Shown piece by piece: positions 22,381 to 32,941 of a stretch of DNA of 64,000 nt; positions within the stretch are counted from its first letter, which is position 1, and each line of letters starts with the position of its first letter. Origin of the DNA: Sodiomyces alkalinus F11. Lineage: Eukaryota; Ascomycota; Sordariomycetes; Glomerellales; Plectosphaerellaceae. The position numbers and the translations under genes were made by a program. The stretch covers positions 62,001 through 126,000 of the forward strand of contig NW_021167080.1 in NCBI RefSeq assembly GCF_003711515.1, read 5' to 3'. The notes under the pieces are model-generated. The model was not told the DNA's origin, searched no databases, and saw nothing but the letters and a program-made list of their open reading frames with translations.

Positions 22381-25250
22381 CCTATATTAGTTCTACGTAA
22401 CCCTCCTATCATACTAGCACTTCCCGGACCTTACCGCGACCTCGCCTTTAGGTACGGGCGTAGAAGACTTCCTCTACTACCTATTCTTCCTCCTTATCTA
22501 GTCCTTCACGGATAGGTAGTAGCTAAGGGTCTATTATCGCTTACCCTAATAGGGGGTTATAGTCGGCTCGCCGTAGGAGATCTACGTAGAAACGGTTATA
22601 AATCTATAAGGGGACGTTTAGTTCTACAATATAGGGGTTAATAACCTTCGTGACCTTATACTTATAGTAAAGCTAGGTAAGTTTCTTCGACGGCCGTAGC
22701 GAGGAGTAGTTACCGATATCTAGCTATATAAGGTTATCCTTTTTAAACCTTTTAGTAGGGTAACGCCGATAGTTTACTGACTCCTCTTAGCGTAGTTATA
22801 TAGTGGCTATCGCGGCTTATATAAACTAGGTAGCTTCCTTAAGGCGACTTAATAAGTCCTGCGCGGAAGCCTCGCGCTTATCGGTCGGTATAGTCTTATT
22901 AACTTAGAGAGGATTCGTGTAGTACCTATACTATAGGAAGAATAGGCTTATTTAGATTTCGAGTTTACCCGGTTATTTAAGGCTAGTTACGCTATCGGTA
23001 ATAGCGTGTCCTAATCGTCTTAGGCGTAATAGGTATATACCCGTAAATAGGCTTAAACTTCTTAATTAATACGTTTAGGACCTTTATCCGTCTACGGGTA
23101 GTATACGGTACTTAGTCGTTATTTAATACCTACGAGTTTATAAAAGTATCGCTAAAAGCGGCTAGTCTAGTTCGAGCCTTTATCGCTAACGATAGACTTC
23201 GGTATTCCGTGGAACCTATAATAGTATAGTAAAAACCGTTTAGCGTAGGCTTCGGTATCTATAGTATCTATCGCTTCGAGTATTACCGATTTTAAGAGTC
23301 GGTCGGTAATCACTTATAGGTATCTATACTTACCCTTACGGGTAGGTAGTAGGTCCGTTATAAAGTCTATCACGATATCGTAGAAGATTCGCTCTAGTAT
23401 AGGGAGTAGGCGTAGTAATCCTCTCTTTATACCCCTTTATATATAGCTAGCTCGGCACGTATCGTAATTCCGTATAAACCTTTTAATATCTTGATTTATA
23501 CCGGGCTAGAAGAATTAGCGGGCGATTAGGGTAATAGTATTATCCCTGCTTAGGTATCCGCCTACTACTAAGTCATAGATCGCTTATACTAGACGGCCTT
23601 ATAGTGGGTACTTAGCCCCGTTTTCGCTATCCCCTAGCACCTATAGGCGGTCACGAAATATTAGCCGTCCTTAGTTAATTCCGTACTTAGCGATCTATAT
23701 TTTAAGCTTTAGCTCGGGGGGAAAACTCCGTTCTCCCGCTACTACTACGGTAAAGGCACCTTAATAACGCTTATCGGTAGCCATAGCTTTATCCTATAAT
23801 CGCTATAAGTCGGGGTCTACTTCGAAGACTATAGCTAGCTCCGGTAATATTACCCTTATTAGGTATACCCGGGGGGAGATAGCTATATCGGGGATTATCT
23901 AGATATACCTCCCCTACTCTCGGATATCGGAAGAATTCTTAGGTATATCCTGCTCCTAATATAAGAGCGTATCGGCTATAACGTTATCGGCTCCTTATTT
24001 ATACTCTAATATAAAGTTATACTAGGTAAGCTTAGCTACCTAATAACTCTAGCGCTCGGTTAAGGCCCTTTTAGTTATAAAGTATTCGAGTACTGTATAA
24101 TTGGAGTAAATCTAAAAGCGGCCGCTACTTATAAGCTCGGCTTTCTAAGCTTATAGGTAGTCCATAATCGCTAGTATCTCCTTATCGTGAATCTGGTAGT
24201 TATACACGGCGGAGTTAAGACGGTGTAAATAGTATACGACGACGCACCTATATTCTTATTTATCTTCCTATAGGAATACGCTACCTAATATAAACCCTAA
24301 GGAATCCGTTTCTAGCTAGGTCTTCCTTCCAGGATACTATTATCATAGGTAAGGCTTTTCCTAAAACCTTTACTTTAGCCCCTTAAAGTCTACCTCTTAT
24401 AGGGGGCCTTAGTAGAACGGGGCGTTTTTCTTTATTAGGGCCGTGAGTAGCGCTATTACGGCTACGAAGTCGCGGATAAATATCCTATAGAAGTTAGTAA
24501 ACCCTAGGAAACTTCGCACGCTAGTCGCGGAGACTAGCGCTTCCTACTCTACGATAGCCTTAAGTTTCTCGGGGTCGTAAGATACCCCTTTTTCTGCCGT
24601 GACGATAAACCCTAGGTATTTAACCGTCTTAATGCTAAACTCGCACTTCTTCGGGTTAAGGTTTAGTCTAGCGTTTATAAGGGCACTAAGCACTCGCCGT
24701 ACCTTCTCCTTATAGTCCTTACGAGATCCGTCTAAGTAGATTAGGACGTCGTCTATATACGCGGAGACGAAATCGTTAAGGAACTCCCGTAACGACGAGT
24801 TAATATATCGCTAAAACGTCGTAAGCGCGCCGGTTAAGCTAAAAGGGTATACTAGCCACTCGAATAGTCTAAATTAAGTACGGAATACAGTCTTATACTT
24901 ATGCCTAAAAGCTATCCATCTTATAGAAGACGGCGATAATATCTAATTTAGTAAACCACTTCGCCTTAGCTAGGTTATATAGGGTCTCTATAATTAGGGG
25001 GAGTGGGTAGCGATCTCGCTAAGTAATCGTATTTAGGGCGCGGTAATGGTAGTAAAATCGGAGGCCGCCTCCTGGCTTTTTCACGAATAGTATAGGCGCG
25101 GCGGCCGCCGAGCTACTCGCGCGAATAAATCCTTTATCTATTAGGTCCGTTATCGTCTTCCGTAATATAAGGAGCTCTTTACGTAATATATTATAAAGCG
25201 GGCCTTATAATAAGGCTTATTCGTTACTACTATTATCCTTCTATAAGTGG
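22255..25250 (-). pseudogene. Gypsy-E pol (RT, RNase H, integrase, chromodomain)
   Basis: On the minus strand the RT catalytic box is YIDD at 24748-24759 in the context NDFVSAYIDDVLIYLDG. The thumb region NPKKCEFSIKTVKYLGFIV is near 24600-24665, and VRSFLGFTNFYR near 24485-24525. Integrase follows leftward, with CDTCRA near 23460 and a RFQRYFYKLVGIK block near 23080-23130. At about 22340-22480 lies a chromodomain ending EVLVWWEGYVEPTWEPLKSL, with the aromatic residues that bind methylated histone tails. That places the element among chromoviruses, whose integrases target heterochromatin. The frame ends near 22255. RIP stops abolish function. Confidence 0.88.
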
Positions 25251-26960
25251 ACCTTATAATCGGTGCTAGGTCAGTATAGGAGTAGGCGTATAGAGTGTAA
25301 AGGCGTAAATAAGTCGCTAAACTCTCGTATAATACCCTTAGGGATATATTCTCGCGGGTCTACTAGTTCCTTTATATTTAGGGCCTTTTCGATATCTTTT
25401 AACGATATAGCCCGTAAGCCCTTTTCCTATCTTTTTCCTCTCCGGTACCGTAGTCGTCTATATAACCCTATAAATATAGACCCCGTTATTAGTACTATAG
25501 TACGGATCTCTTATACTACCTTCGGCTCCTCTTCGTCCTAAAGTCGGATATCGATATCGGCTACTCCGTAGCGGAGCCTTTATTCCTTAGCGTGGAGGAC
25601 TATATCGTTACGTTCTATCTATAGGAGCCTAAGGAAAAGATCCTAATCTAGACTTAGCACTATATACGCGAAAACGCGCTTAGTATACCCTTATATATCT
25701 AGCGTAAAGACTATAATACTAGCGTTACTAGCTAGTTTAGTTTTATCCGAGAAGCCTTTTAGTAGTCGTTTCTTCTTATCGACTAATAATAAGCGTATTT
25801 TTCGAGTAAACTTCTTATTTATAGCGGTATAGTAGTTATAACCTATATCTATAAGAGCGTTTATTAACCTATTACTATTAACTCTTACTTAGATTAATAC
25901 TAACTCGCTTTATAGTAGCGGTTTAAACTCCTCCTACTCGTATTACTCTCACGCTATCAGCTCCGGTACCCGATTTCGTACTAGAGCTACTCTTTTTCCG
26001 AGTCTTCGGTATCTTCGGGAATATCTTCGGATTCCTCCTCTTAAAGGGATATTCGGGCCACCGTATCCTTCTTACTTTTATAGTGCCGTTAGATATAGCC
26101 TGTCTTCTAGTAGTTTTAATACGTGATATTCGCGTAGCGGTTAGGTTTTTACTAGGTCCCCTTAGACTCGCCGACCTTATTAACTCCACCTATAGCGATA
26201 TTGCTATTAGCGTCCTTAGCTAGTTTACGGGCGACGGGAATCGGTCGGTACGATTTACTAACACCCTCCTATCTCCACGCGATCGTTTATACTTTATCGA
26301 CCTACTCGGAGTAGGTATCGGGGAGATCGGCTACTATTAGGCTATTATATAGCCCGTCGTTTAGGGCGCTATCGAGGAATAATATCTTAATATAGTCTAC
26401 CTAGTTATGGCCTTCTATTTATACTAGGTTTCTTTTAAAGGTTAGTAGGAAGCGCGCGAACGGCTAGTCGGGTTTTTACTTTATCGCTCTAAGGGCGTTA
26501 GTGGCGCGGCCTTATTCGTTACGGTCCTTATACGTACGGTTAAGGTAGGCTATAAATTCCTCTGGGTTAAATTCACCGTTTATACCTTTATTACCGAAGA
26601 AGGTGCTAACCACCTACTAAGGCTAAGTATCTAAGCACGCGTTAATTAAGTACCACGCCTCCTTATTACTACGGAATAATAGCCTATCGAGTTTAAGTTT
26701 TAGTCGTATAGCCTAGGACTAGGCGGTGTATTCCGTGCGTTTTCTACTAAACTTTACGGGAACGGCGACCTACTATACCCGGTATAAAAGTATAGGTGCC
26801 GGCGGCGGTAGCGGAATAAGTATAGCAGTCTCTGCCTCTAGTAGCCTAGGTAAGGGCGAGGGCGTAACGATTAGGGTAGGCATCGGGTGCGTCGTAGGTA
26901 TAAGGTACGGGTTAAGGTAAGACCTTTCGAAGGCTATTTATAGGCTAGCGATTATATTAT
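25250..26960 (-). pseudogene. Gypsy-E gag (and protease) region
   Basis: By position this is the 5' part of the Gypsy-E polyprotein on the minus strand, between the 5' LTR and RT. I cannot place a clear capsid signature. Short open frames on the plus strand (25263-25541, 26726-26920) and another minus frame (25923-26189) are probably off-frame shadows. Assignment is from element architecture, not from a decisive motif. Confidence 0.5.
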
Positions 26961-27136
26961 GAATAGGGGCGATATATATCCTTACCGCTTCCTATACGCG
27001 TTATAACACGCGTTCGTCAATCTTATTATATAAGGTCCCTACGACTTACCCTTAGCCCCTTAGTGGGCTTAGGGCGAAGTGGCCAGGACCTCCTTCTATA
27101 TAAGCGTTAAAGCTTATAATCTTATAAGTTTAAATA

Positions 27137-27340
27137 TATACCGGCTTATTAAAAGTTACTTACGTATTAAGGCCGAAAATATAGATTATTCGAACTAAGG
27201 AAGGAAAGGAGGGAAGGAAAAGTCTGCGTAGTGTGTAGGCGGCTAAGTATATATAGAATCGCACGGGCCTCGCTAGGAGGTCCGTGCTTCTTAGTCCCGG
27301 CCACTGCCGGGGACTATTCCGCGGGCTACTGCCTATAATA
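27137..27340 (-). repeat. Gypsy-E 5' LTR
   Basis: 204 bp, aligning to 20389-20592 throughout. Followed by the GTAGC duplication and then by LINE-1 ORF1 sequence. Confidence 0.92.
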
Positions 27341-27827
27341 GTAGCGGTATAGAAGCTACTTAGCGGAGATATCTACCTTACTTTTACTAAAAGGGTATAG
27401 TAGTAGACTACCTATAAGAAATAATAGATAGAGAAAGCTTTTAGTAAAGGAGCTACCCTAGCCGTATATAATTACCCTATATTTACTAAGGCTATCCCTT
27501 AAGAGGTCCTTAACGCCGTATCTAAGGAGGACTTACTAGTATCTCTATAAGATATATACTCTAAGGCTAAAATCCTCCGAGTATAACAGCGAGTACCCTA
27601 TTATAGTACTAATAGGGTAGCGCTTCTCCTTATCGAATTAGCTTTACCGGTAGGGGTAATAAGCCCTATTCGGAATACCCTCCTTTTTAAAGGGGGTAGC
27701 TATATCTATAAACTATATAATCCTAATCTTAGCCCCCTAAGGTATTATAAATACCTATACTTTGGTTATAAGGCTAATAGCTACCCTATAGTAAAGAGGG
27801 TATACCGTTACTATACTAAGCCCGAAT
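27341..27827 (+). pseudogene. LINE-1 ORF1, third segment with zinc knuckles
   Basis: Continues ORF1 after Gypsy-E. At about 27735-27825 the frame reads YYKYLYFGYKANSYPIVKR and then VYRYYTKPE. This is a pair of CCHC-type knuckles with nearly all Cys and His changed to Tyr (TGY to TAY and CAY to TAY, both RIP outcomes). The same region in copy 3 (minus, 53335-53538) is the only long open stretch of that ORF1. It is interrupted at 27827 by the SINE-like element. Its role in life was RNA binding in the LINE ribonucleoprotein. Confidence 0.75.
27818..27827. repeat. Target duplication of the SINE-like element (left)
   Basis: AAGCCCGAAT, repeated as AAGCCTAAAT at 28302-28311. The two differences are C/T and G/A. 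Copy 3 shows the uninterrupted site as AACCCAAAT-like sequence. Confidence 0.7.
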
Positions 27828-28301
27828 TAGGGGGATACTGTAGGTGGTAGACACGCCTGGTGGCCGCGCAAGGCCGTGGGTTCGAATCCCACTCCCCTTA
27901 ATCGTGCGCGATTTTTTTCGCGCGCGAACTACCCGGAGCTACTACACGTCACAGGGGTCCACGCACGTTCGGGGAGATATTTGTCAGCTTACGCGCTGAT
28001 AAGTGGAACCACACTGCCTCTAGTACGTACCCTCCTTAGGGGGGAAGGGTATATACCGTACTACGCGTAATTAAGCGTACCTATACACACTACCTATAAT
28101 CGGACCCTAGAGCCTAGGGAACTCCGGGGAGCGCGCACTACCACTTAAGGATAAGTCCGGGACTAATAATTCTGCTTCGTGCATTCTTTACTTTTATATA
28201 TAAGTTATATAAATAACTATATACTCGGTATAGGCTTAGTCTTCGTAATAGACTCGTGCTATAGCTTTAGGGCTATATACACGTATTAAATCAAAAACAA
28301 A
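27828..28301 (+). mobile_element. SINE-like element with tRNA-derived head
   Basis: A 474-bp insertion inside LINE-1 ORF1, absent from copy 3. The head (27829-27900) folds as a tRNA relic. Acceptor strands are AGGGGGA and TCCCCTT, the T arm is GTGGG-TTCGAAT-CCCAC, and there is an A-box-like TACTGTAGGTGG (27836-27847) and a perfect B box GGTTCGAATCC (27879-27889). The anticodon arm is degenerate, so no anticodon can be assigned. A T7 run inside GCGCGA/TCGCGC follows at 27905-27923. The body has several small hairpins and the element ends A-rich (AAATCAAAAACAAAAAG). CpA and TpG are well preserved, unlike all flanks. It would be transcribed by RNA polymerase III and mobilised by a LINE. Confidence 0.7.
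27829..27900 (+). ncRNA. tRNA-like SINE head (degenerate, not a working tRNA)
   Basis: A 72-nt unit with pairing acceptor ends (one G-U type pair), an intact T arm and both internal promoter boxes 31 nt apart. The anticodon stem has two mismatches and lacks T33, and the D stem has one mismatch. It is therefore best read as the promoter head of a SINE rather than a tRNA gene. Confidence 0.65.
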
Positions 28302-28520
28302 AAGCCTAAATCGGCGTACTTATAGGGCCTAGGATACTATAATATTATAGCGCCCGGCTGCTTCTGCTATTATACCGCCTATACCGGAGATTATAATACC
28401 TTTAACGACTTATACTAACTATTAAGGAAAAAGGCCGAGAAAACTCGCGAAGCGTATAAGTACCGAGCTAGGGACTTGAATATTACCCGCTAGACCGAAG
28501 CGATATACCTATAATAGCCG
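28302..28520 (+). pseudogene. LINE-1 ORF1, C-terminal segment
   Basis: Begins with the second target copy and continues ORF1. It aligns to the reverse complement of about 53150-53340 in copy 3. Includes a Lys/Glu-rich stretch (EKTREAYKYRARDLNIT, about 28435-28490). The stop cannot be placed because of RIP. Confidence 0.6.
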
Positions 28521-28699
28521 TAGATCTTCCCCCCGATTATTATCGCCTAGGACTAGGACCGGCCCCTCCGTAAGTGTAAAGGATACCCCCCGAAAAGAGT
28601 TAAAGGATAGGAGGGCTCCCTAATACCGGGCCTAATAAGCGCCTAAATAGTCTCCCGCAGGGCTAGTAAGGTACCGTAGTAGGAGCTATAAAGCTAAAG

Positions 28700-31600
28700 C
28701 TAAACCCCGGTTATACCGGGTATATTATCTTAACCCCCCCTCCTACTAATTAATAAGAATCTATATCCTTTTATAGAATATAGGGAGGAGTTAGGCGCGC
28801 CGGGAGTTCCCGCTTTAATGCCGCGCCGAGTATAATATAATAGTAATCCAGGAACCCGGCCTTAACTCTTTTACGAAAAGCCCTGCCTACCCCTCCTAAG
28901 GGGTATACCGACTAATCTAAGGAGGGGGAGGCGCCCTCCTATATATTTATAAAAGATACCCGCTCTATATGTGGACGTAGCGGGCTTACCATAATACCTA
29001 CGCCGTTACTTTTAGGATAGGAGACGATACCCTTATAATCTAGTTAATCTACTTAGAGAACTACTAGTTAGCTAGGATCTCGTAGAATACGATCCTATAA
29101 GATATATTCGATATAGCACCGCTATAGGGCCGCTATATCCTTATAGGTGACTTTAACCTATACTACCCCTTATAGTTATAGCCACAACCATACTACTCCT
29201 AGGGTAACACCCTGCTTACTATTACGACCCGGTAGAACCTAGACCTAATAACCCCCCCCGGAATTACTATATAGCACCGCCCGGGCCGGCTTACTTGTAC
29301 TATCGACCTTATATAGGCGATATAAGGGCTTCGCTACGATTTTAGCGGCCCCGATAAGACCGTTATCAGGTCGGACTATTACTTATAGATAGCCTGAATC
29401 TATATAGAGATACCGGCGAGCACCGCAATATTACTACTATAGGACCTAATCGAGCCTTATTAGGTCTAGAAGGACTTTAACCCTTTATAGGTCTTTTAGC
29501 TCGCCGCTATATAACTATAATACACCGGCCCCCTTCTTATACTAGGAGATATCGACTTAGTACTAGATAACCTAATTAAGGACTTTACGATACTAGTCGA
29601 TACGGCCGTACTGCGCCGTTATAGGTGCACCCTTAGACTCTTACTTACCCCTTAGTAGAATATAGAGTTAACCGCTTTTACCTAGGAAATAAGGCGCCTC
29701 TACCGTAGATATATATCTAGGAAGTCCCGGAACCGATAAGACGAGTTCGAGGAAGCGGAGAGGCGCTAAGATAAGACTATAGCGGTAGCGAAGCGGCTAT
29801 ACTACTGATACTTACTCTACACGACTAGGAAGAACGATAACCTCCTTTAGCGATTATAGAAATATGTATAGACTAAAGGGGGAGTACCGCTAGACCCCTT
29901 ATTAGTACCGCTATTACGCTAAGATAATAGCGATAACCTAGCCACTATACACGTAGAGAAAGCTAAAGTCCTTGACCGGAAGTTCTTCTTACCCCCCCTC
30001 CTTACCGCCCTTTAGCCCCTAAGCACGGAATTCCCCCCTAAATAGGATATCCGCTATAATATTACTATAGCAGATATATAGGAGTGCCTTAAGAAGGCTA
30101 AACCCTAGGCGGTATTAAGGCCTAATAGACTCTTAGTAGGGCTCGTAAAAGTATATAGACCCCCCCTATACTAAAGACTAAGTGCTATCTTTATAGCGTG
30201 CCTCGAAGTAGGCTATTACCCGAAAAGGTACCGCTACGCTATTATAGTAGTCCTTAAGAAAGAAGGTTAGCCGCCGGCCGACTATAAGATAATAAAGGGC
30301 TAGCGACCGATATTACTCCTTAGTATAATGGGTAAGGTCTTTAAGGAGATACTAGCTAACCGTATTATTACCGTAATAGAGGAGTATCGGCTCCTCCTAG
30401 AGGGATAAATAAGTAACCGGGCTAGGCGGAGTATAAAGATAGTAGTATAAATAGTTATAAACGCTATAAGGGCGAGCTAGGCCTATAGCGGTATTATTTA
30501 AATACTCTAATTAGATATTAAAGGCGCTTTCGATACTATCTCCTACCCTTACCTCCTTAAGGTACTTAAAAGGAAAGGCTTCCCCCGATAGCTTACTACC
30601 CTAATCCGTAGCTTCCTCTATAACTATATAGCTTAGCTATTACTTAATAGCGAAACGGCCCCCCTATAATACCTCCGCGGGGGGGTACTATAAGGCTCGC
30701 CGATCTCCCTTATCTTCTTTATCCTCTATATCTCTACCCTTTACGAAGAGCTAGAAAGGGTCCTTAAAACGATAATAGCAGGTTGTATAGATAATACGAA
30801 TATTATCGCCTTTAGTAGGATACAGGTATAAACGCGGTACCGCCTCGCCGCTATATAGCGAACTTACCTAGACTAGGAGATAGCGAGCAGACTATAATTC
30901 GAACTAGCTAAGTGTATTTATATCCCCTTTATAACGTTACGCTAACCCTCCTTTACCCCGCTCTCCCTTAGCGCTATTTCGGTACCGGTAGCGGAGGTGA
31001 TAAGGCTTTTAGGCCTTTAGTTTAATAGGAAACTCGACTTCTGGCGGTAAGCTAAAAAGGTAAAGAGCCGACTAGCCACCGAAATATACGCCCTTTTAAG
31101 GCTTAGTATAGTAGTATAGGGGTATAGCTTTATAGACGTAAGAAGACTATACCTTATAGTAATAAGATTAGTGATTACCTATGATACTTTAACCGTTTAT
31201 AAGATAAGGACCGACCCCTAATATAGCCCTATAGCGGTACTTATAGCGGTATAGAACTAATACCTCTAATTTGTCGCCGGAGCTTATAAGGCTATACCGG
31301 TTAGGGTCCTTAAATAAGAGATCGTTATCCCCCCCCTTAATCTATACCTCTTAAGCCTAAGGGCCCGAAGGATCTTCCGGATATAAGAAGAGGGGACCGA
31401 AGATAAGATATTAGCCGGAGTATATACCGCGGCGAGAGCCCTAGCGAAACGAAATCAGTACTATAGGACCTATACTGCCCTTATATAGATAGTATAGCTT
31501 ACTACCCTAATAACCTAGGCCGGAACCACGCCCCTAAGAAAGGTCCTTATAAGGGAATAGGGTTAAGCCTAGGCGGAAGTATAGCGGCCCTATACTTACG

Positions 31601-32025
31601 CTATAGCGGCGCTAAGCCGCCCCCCGATATAACGCTCCCTCCGGATATATAAAGGACTCCTTAAGCTATAAAGCTCCGTATTTACCTAGATTAGATCAGA
31701 AAAACTAGGCCTACGAGCCTTTCTAGTTAAACCAAGGGTGCCGGGATTCCTAATAACGCGGTGCCTTTACGGCGATAGGGGGCCAGAGATAGCGGAGCAC
31801 GTGGTGCTTTAGTGCTAGGATATAATTAAGGAAGAGTATAGGGAGCTTTTTAGTGTTGTGGGGAGACTACTTATAATTAAAGGCAATCTATAAAACGCAG
31901 TAGACTATAATATAGAAGCCGGGGTAATAGCTAAGTAGTTCCTATAATAGAAGAGGCTTAACGACTTCCGCCTCGCCCTTGAATTTATAGAAGCTTATAA
32001 GAGCGCGGCGGTACTATAGCGGGGA
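28700..32025 (+). pseudogene. LINE-1 ORF2 (endonuclease and reverse transcriptase)
   Basis: The endonuclease of the AP family shows IGDFNLYYPLW at 29143-29175, followed by CTIDLIW...DFSGPDKTVIRSDYYL at about 29290-29390. RT blocks are MGKVFKEILANRII near 30328-30370, LDIKGAFDTI at 30511-30540, RGGVLQGSPISLIFFILYI at about 30677-30735, and the palm box reading CIDNTNIIAF at 30784-30813 (FADD-type originally). Near the end, RCLYGDRGPEIAEHVVLQC (31759-31815) is the C-terminal Cys/His segment usual in LINEs, with Cys and His still present. The endonuclease nicks target DNA and RT primes from the nick. Stops are RIP-type. The start is approximate. Confidence 0.85.
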
Positions 32026-32029
32026 AGAA

Positions 32030-32941
32030 GTAATATAGCGGTCCGGTTGAGTATTAAATAGGGGCCTTATAAGCCGGGACCCTAATAGTATCGAAGCATT
32101 ATCGGCTAAAGCCCCCTTTACTCTTTACTAGTAGTATTACCCCCTTTAAAGGCAGTTACGCTACTCTTAATATACTCGAGGCCCTAGAACTAGTTAGCTA
32201 TACTACTACCGCAGAGGCCCTATAGCGATATCGCAAAGGGACTACGCACGTGATAGTCTATTAAAACACTTATTATACCCTTTAGGTAATGGGTACGGCA
32301 GAGTAAGTCCTATAGAGCTACCTTTACTAATAAGGTGCCGCTATAGCTATGACCGGAAGGCAGCGCCCGAGTAACGGCCCGTTTAAAAGATAAAGGCGCC
32401 GTCCTCAGACGCTCCTTAGCCTATAGGCTATTAGTAAGACGCTACCGTGATATCGAAGGGAGACTATTTACCGTAACGATATTATTATTACCGGTAGCCT
32501 TTACTAATAGCTAAAGACTATATACGTTTATAAGACTTTACTACTGCTTCTTAGTAACGGGGAGAACTTATTAACTAGTTAGACTACCTTAATATACCGG
32601 CGGCACCCTATTAGTATAGAGACGATTTATATCCTTATATAGGCGATAACTCTTAGCGTATCAAAAGCACGCTATACTGGTGCCTATAGTACTAGTATAG
32701 GCTTTAACGTTATTTAGATAGGTTCCTAGACGCTTATTATAATATAAGTAACTACTATATATTAGCCGCCGCGATACTATTTCGGTACTACTAAGGAATA
32801 TATAGGGTATAATACGAATAGTGCCTTATTTATAATAACGGTTATTACTACTAGGAGAAGGTATCTACGGCTATTAGTAGGCTATTACTATGGTATTATT
32901 ATAATATAGGGATATTTATATTAAGATAATACTTTGTTTAT
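32030..32941 (+). repeat. LINE-1 copy 1 distal 3' module
   Basis: About 900 bp after ORF2 with no recognised protein. It is shared with copy 3 (about 48790-49600, minus; for example GGTTATTAYTAYTA near 32840 and 48975) but absent from copy 2. The 3' segment common to copies 2 and 3 is missing here. Confidence 0.55.

Larger units (their letters stand above)
20389..27340 (-). mobile_element. Gypsy-E, complete chromovirus-type Ty3/gypsy element
   Basis: About 6.95 kb with two 204-bp LTRs (20389-20592, 27137-27340) and an exact GTAGC target duplication. Coding is on the minus strand, so the right LTR is the 5' one. A polypurine tract reading GCGGGGGGGGGG on the minus strand directly abuts the left LTR, which confirms the direction. 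Pol carries RT, RNase H, integrase and a C-terminal chromodomain. Between the end of pol and the 3' LTR lies about 1.7 kb with a possible opposite-strand frame. Inserted in LINE-1 ORF1. Confidence 0.92.
13431..32941 (+). mobile_element. LINE-1 copy 1 (Tad-like), carrying three nested insertions
   Basis: This plus-strand non-LTR retrotransposon has a 5' region with sub-repeats, ORF1 with zinc knuckles, and ORF2 with an AP-type endonuclease, RT and a C-terminal Cys/His segment. Its own sequence lies at 13431-14536, 20239-20388, 27346-27827 and 28312-32941. The gaps are Copia-C, Gypsy-E and a SINE-like element. Copies 2 and 3 (minus strand) confirm how the pieces join. Copy 3 in particular reads through all three insertion points without interruption. 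The 3' end abuts the 3' end of copy 2. The 5' edge is set by where the Gypsy-H RT frame stops. Confidence 0.8.

Noticed and set aside
25263..25541. Open frame of 92 codons on the plus strand
   Set aside because: It lies antisense to Gypsy-E pol/gag, has no recognisable motif and ends without support from the paralogous elements.
25923..26189. Open frame of 88 codons, Arg/Lys/Ser-rich, minus strand
   Set aside because: Same strand as Gypsy-E gag but composition is low complexity and no capsid or knuckle motif is visible. Not called as a separate gene.
27829..27900. A functional tRNA gene
   Set aside because: Anticodon stem has two mismatches, T33 is absent and the D stem has a mismatch. The unit is the head of a longer insertion with target duplications.
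28302..32025. Possible intact LINE ORF2 in copy 1 because several motifs and the terminal Cys/His segment survive
   Set aside because: Many TAA/TAG codons interrupt the frame, including within the RT and endonuclease domains.
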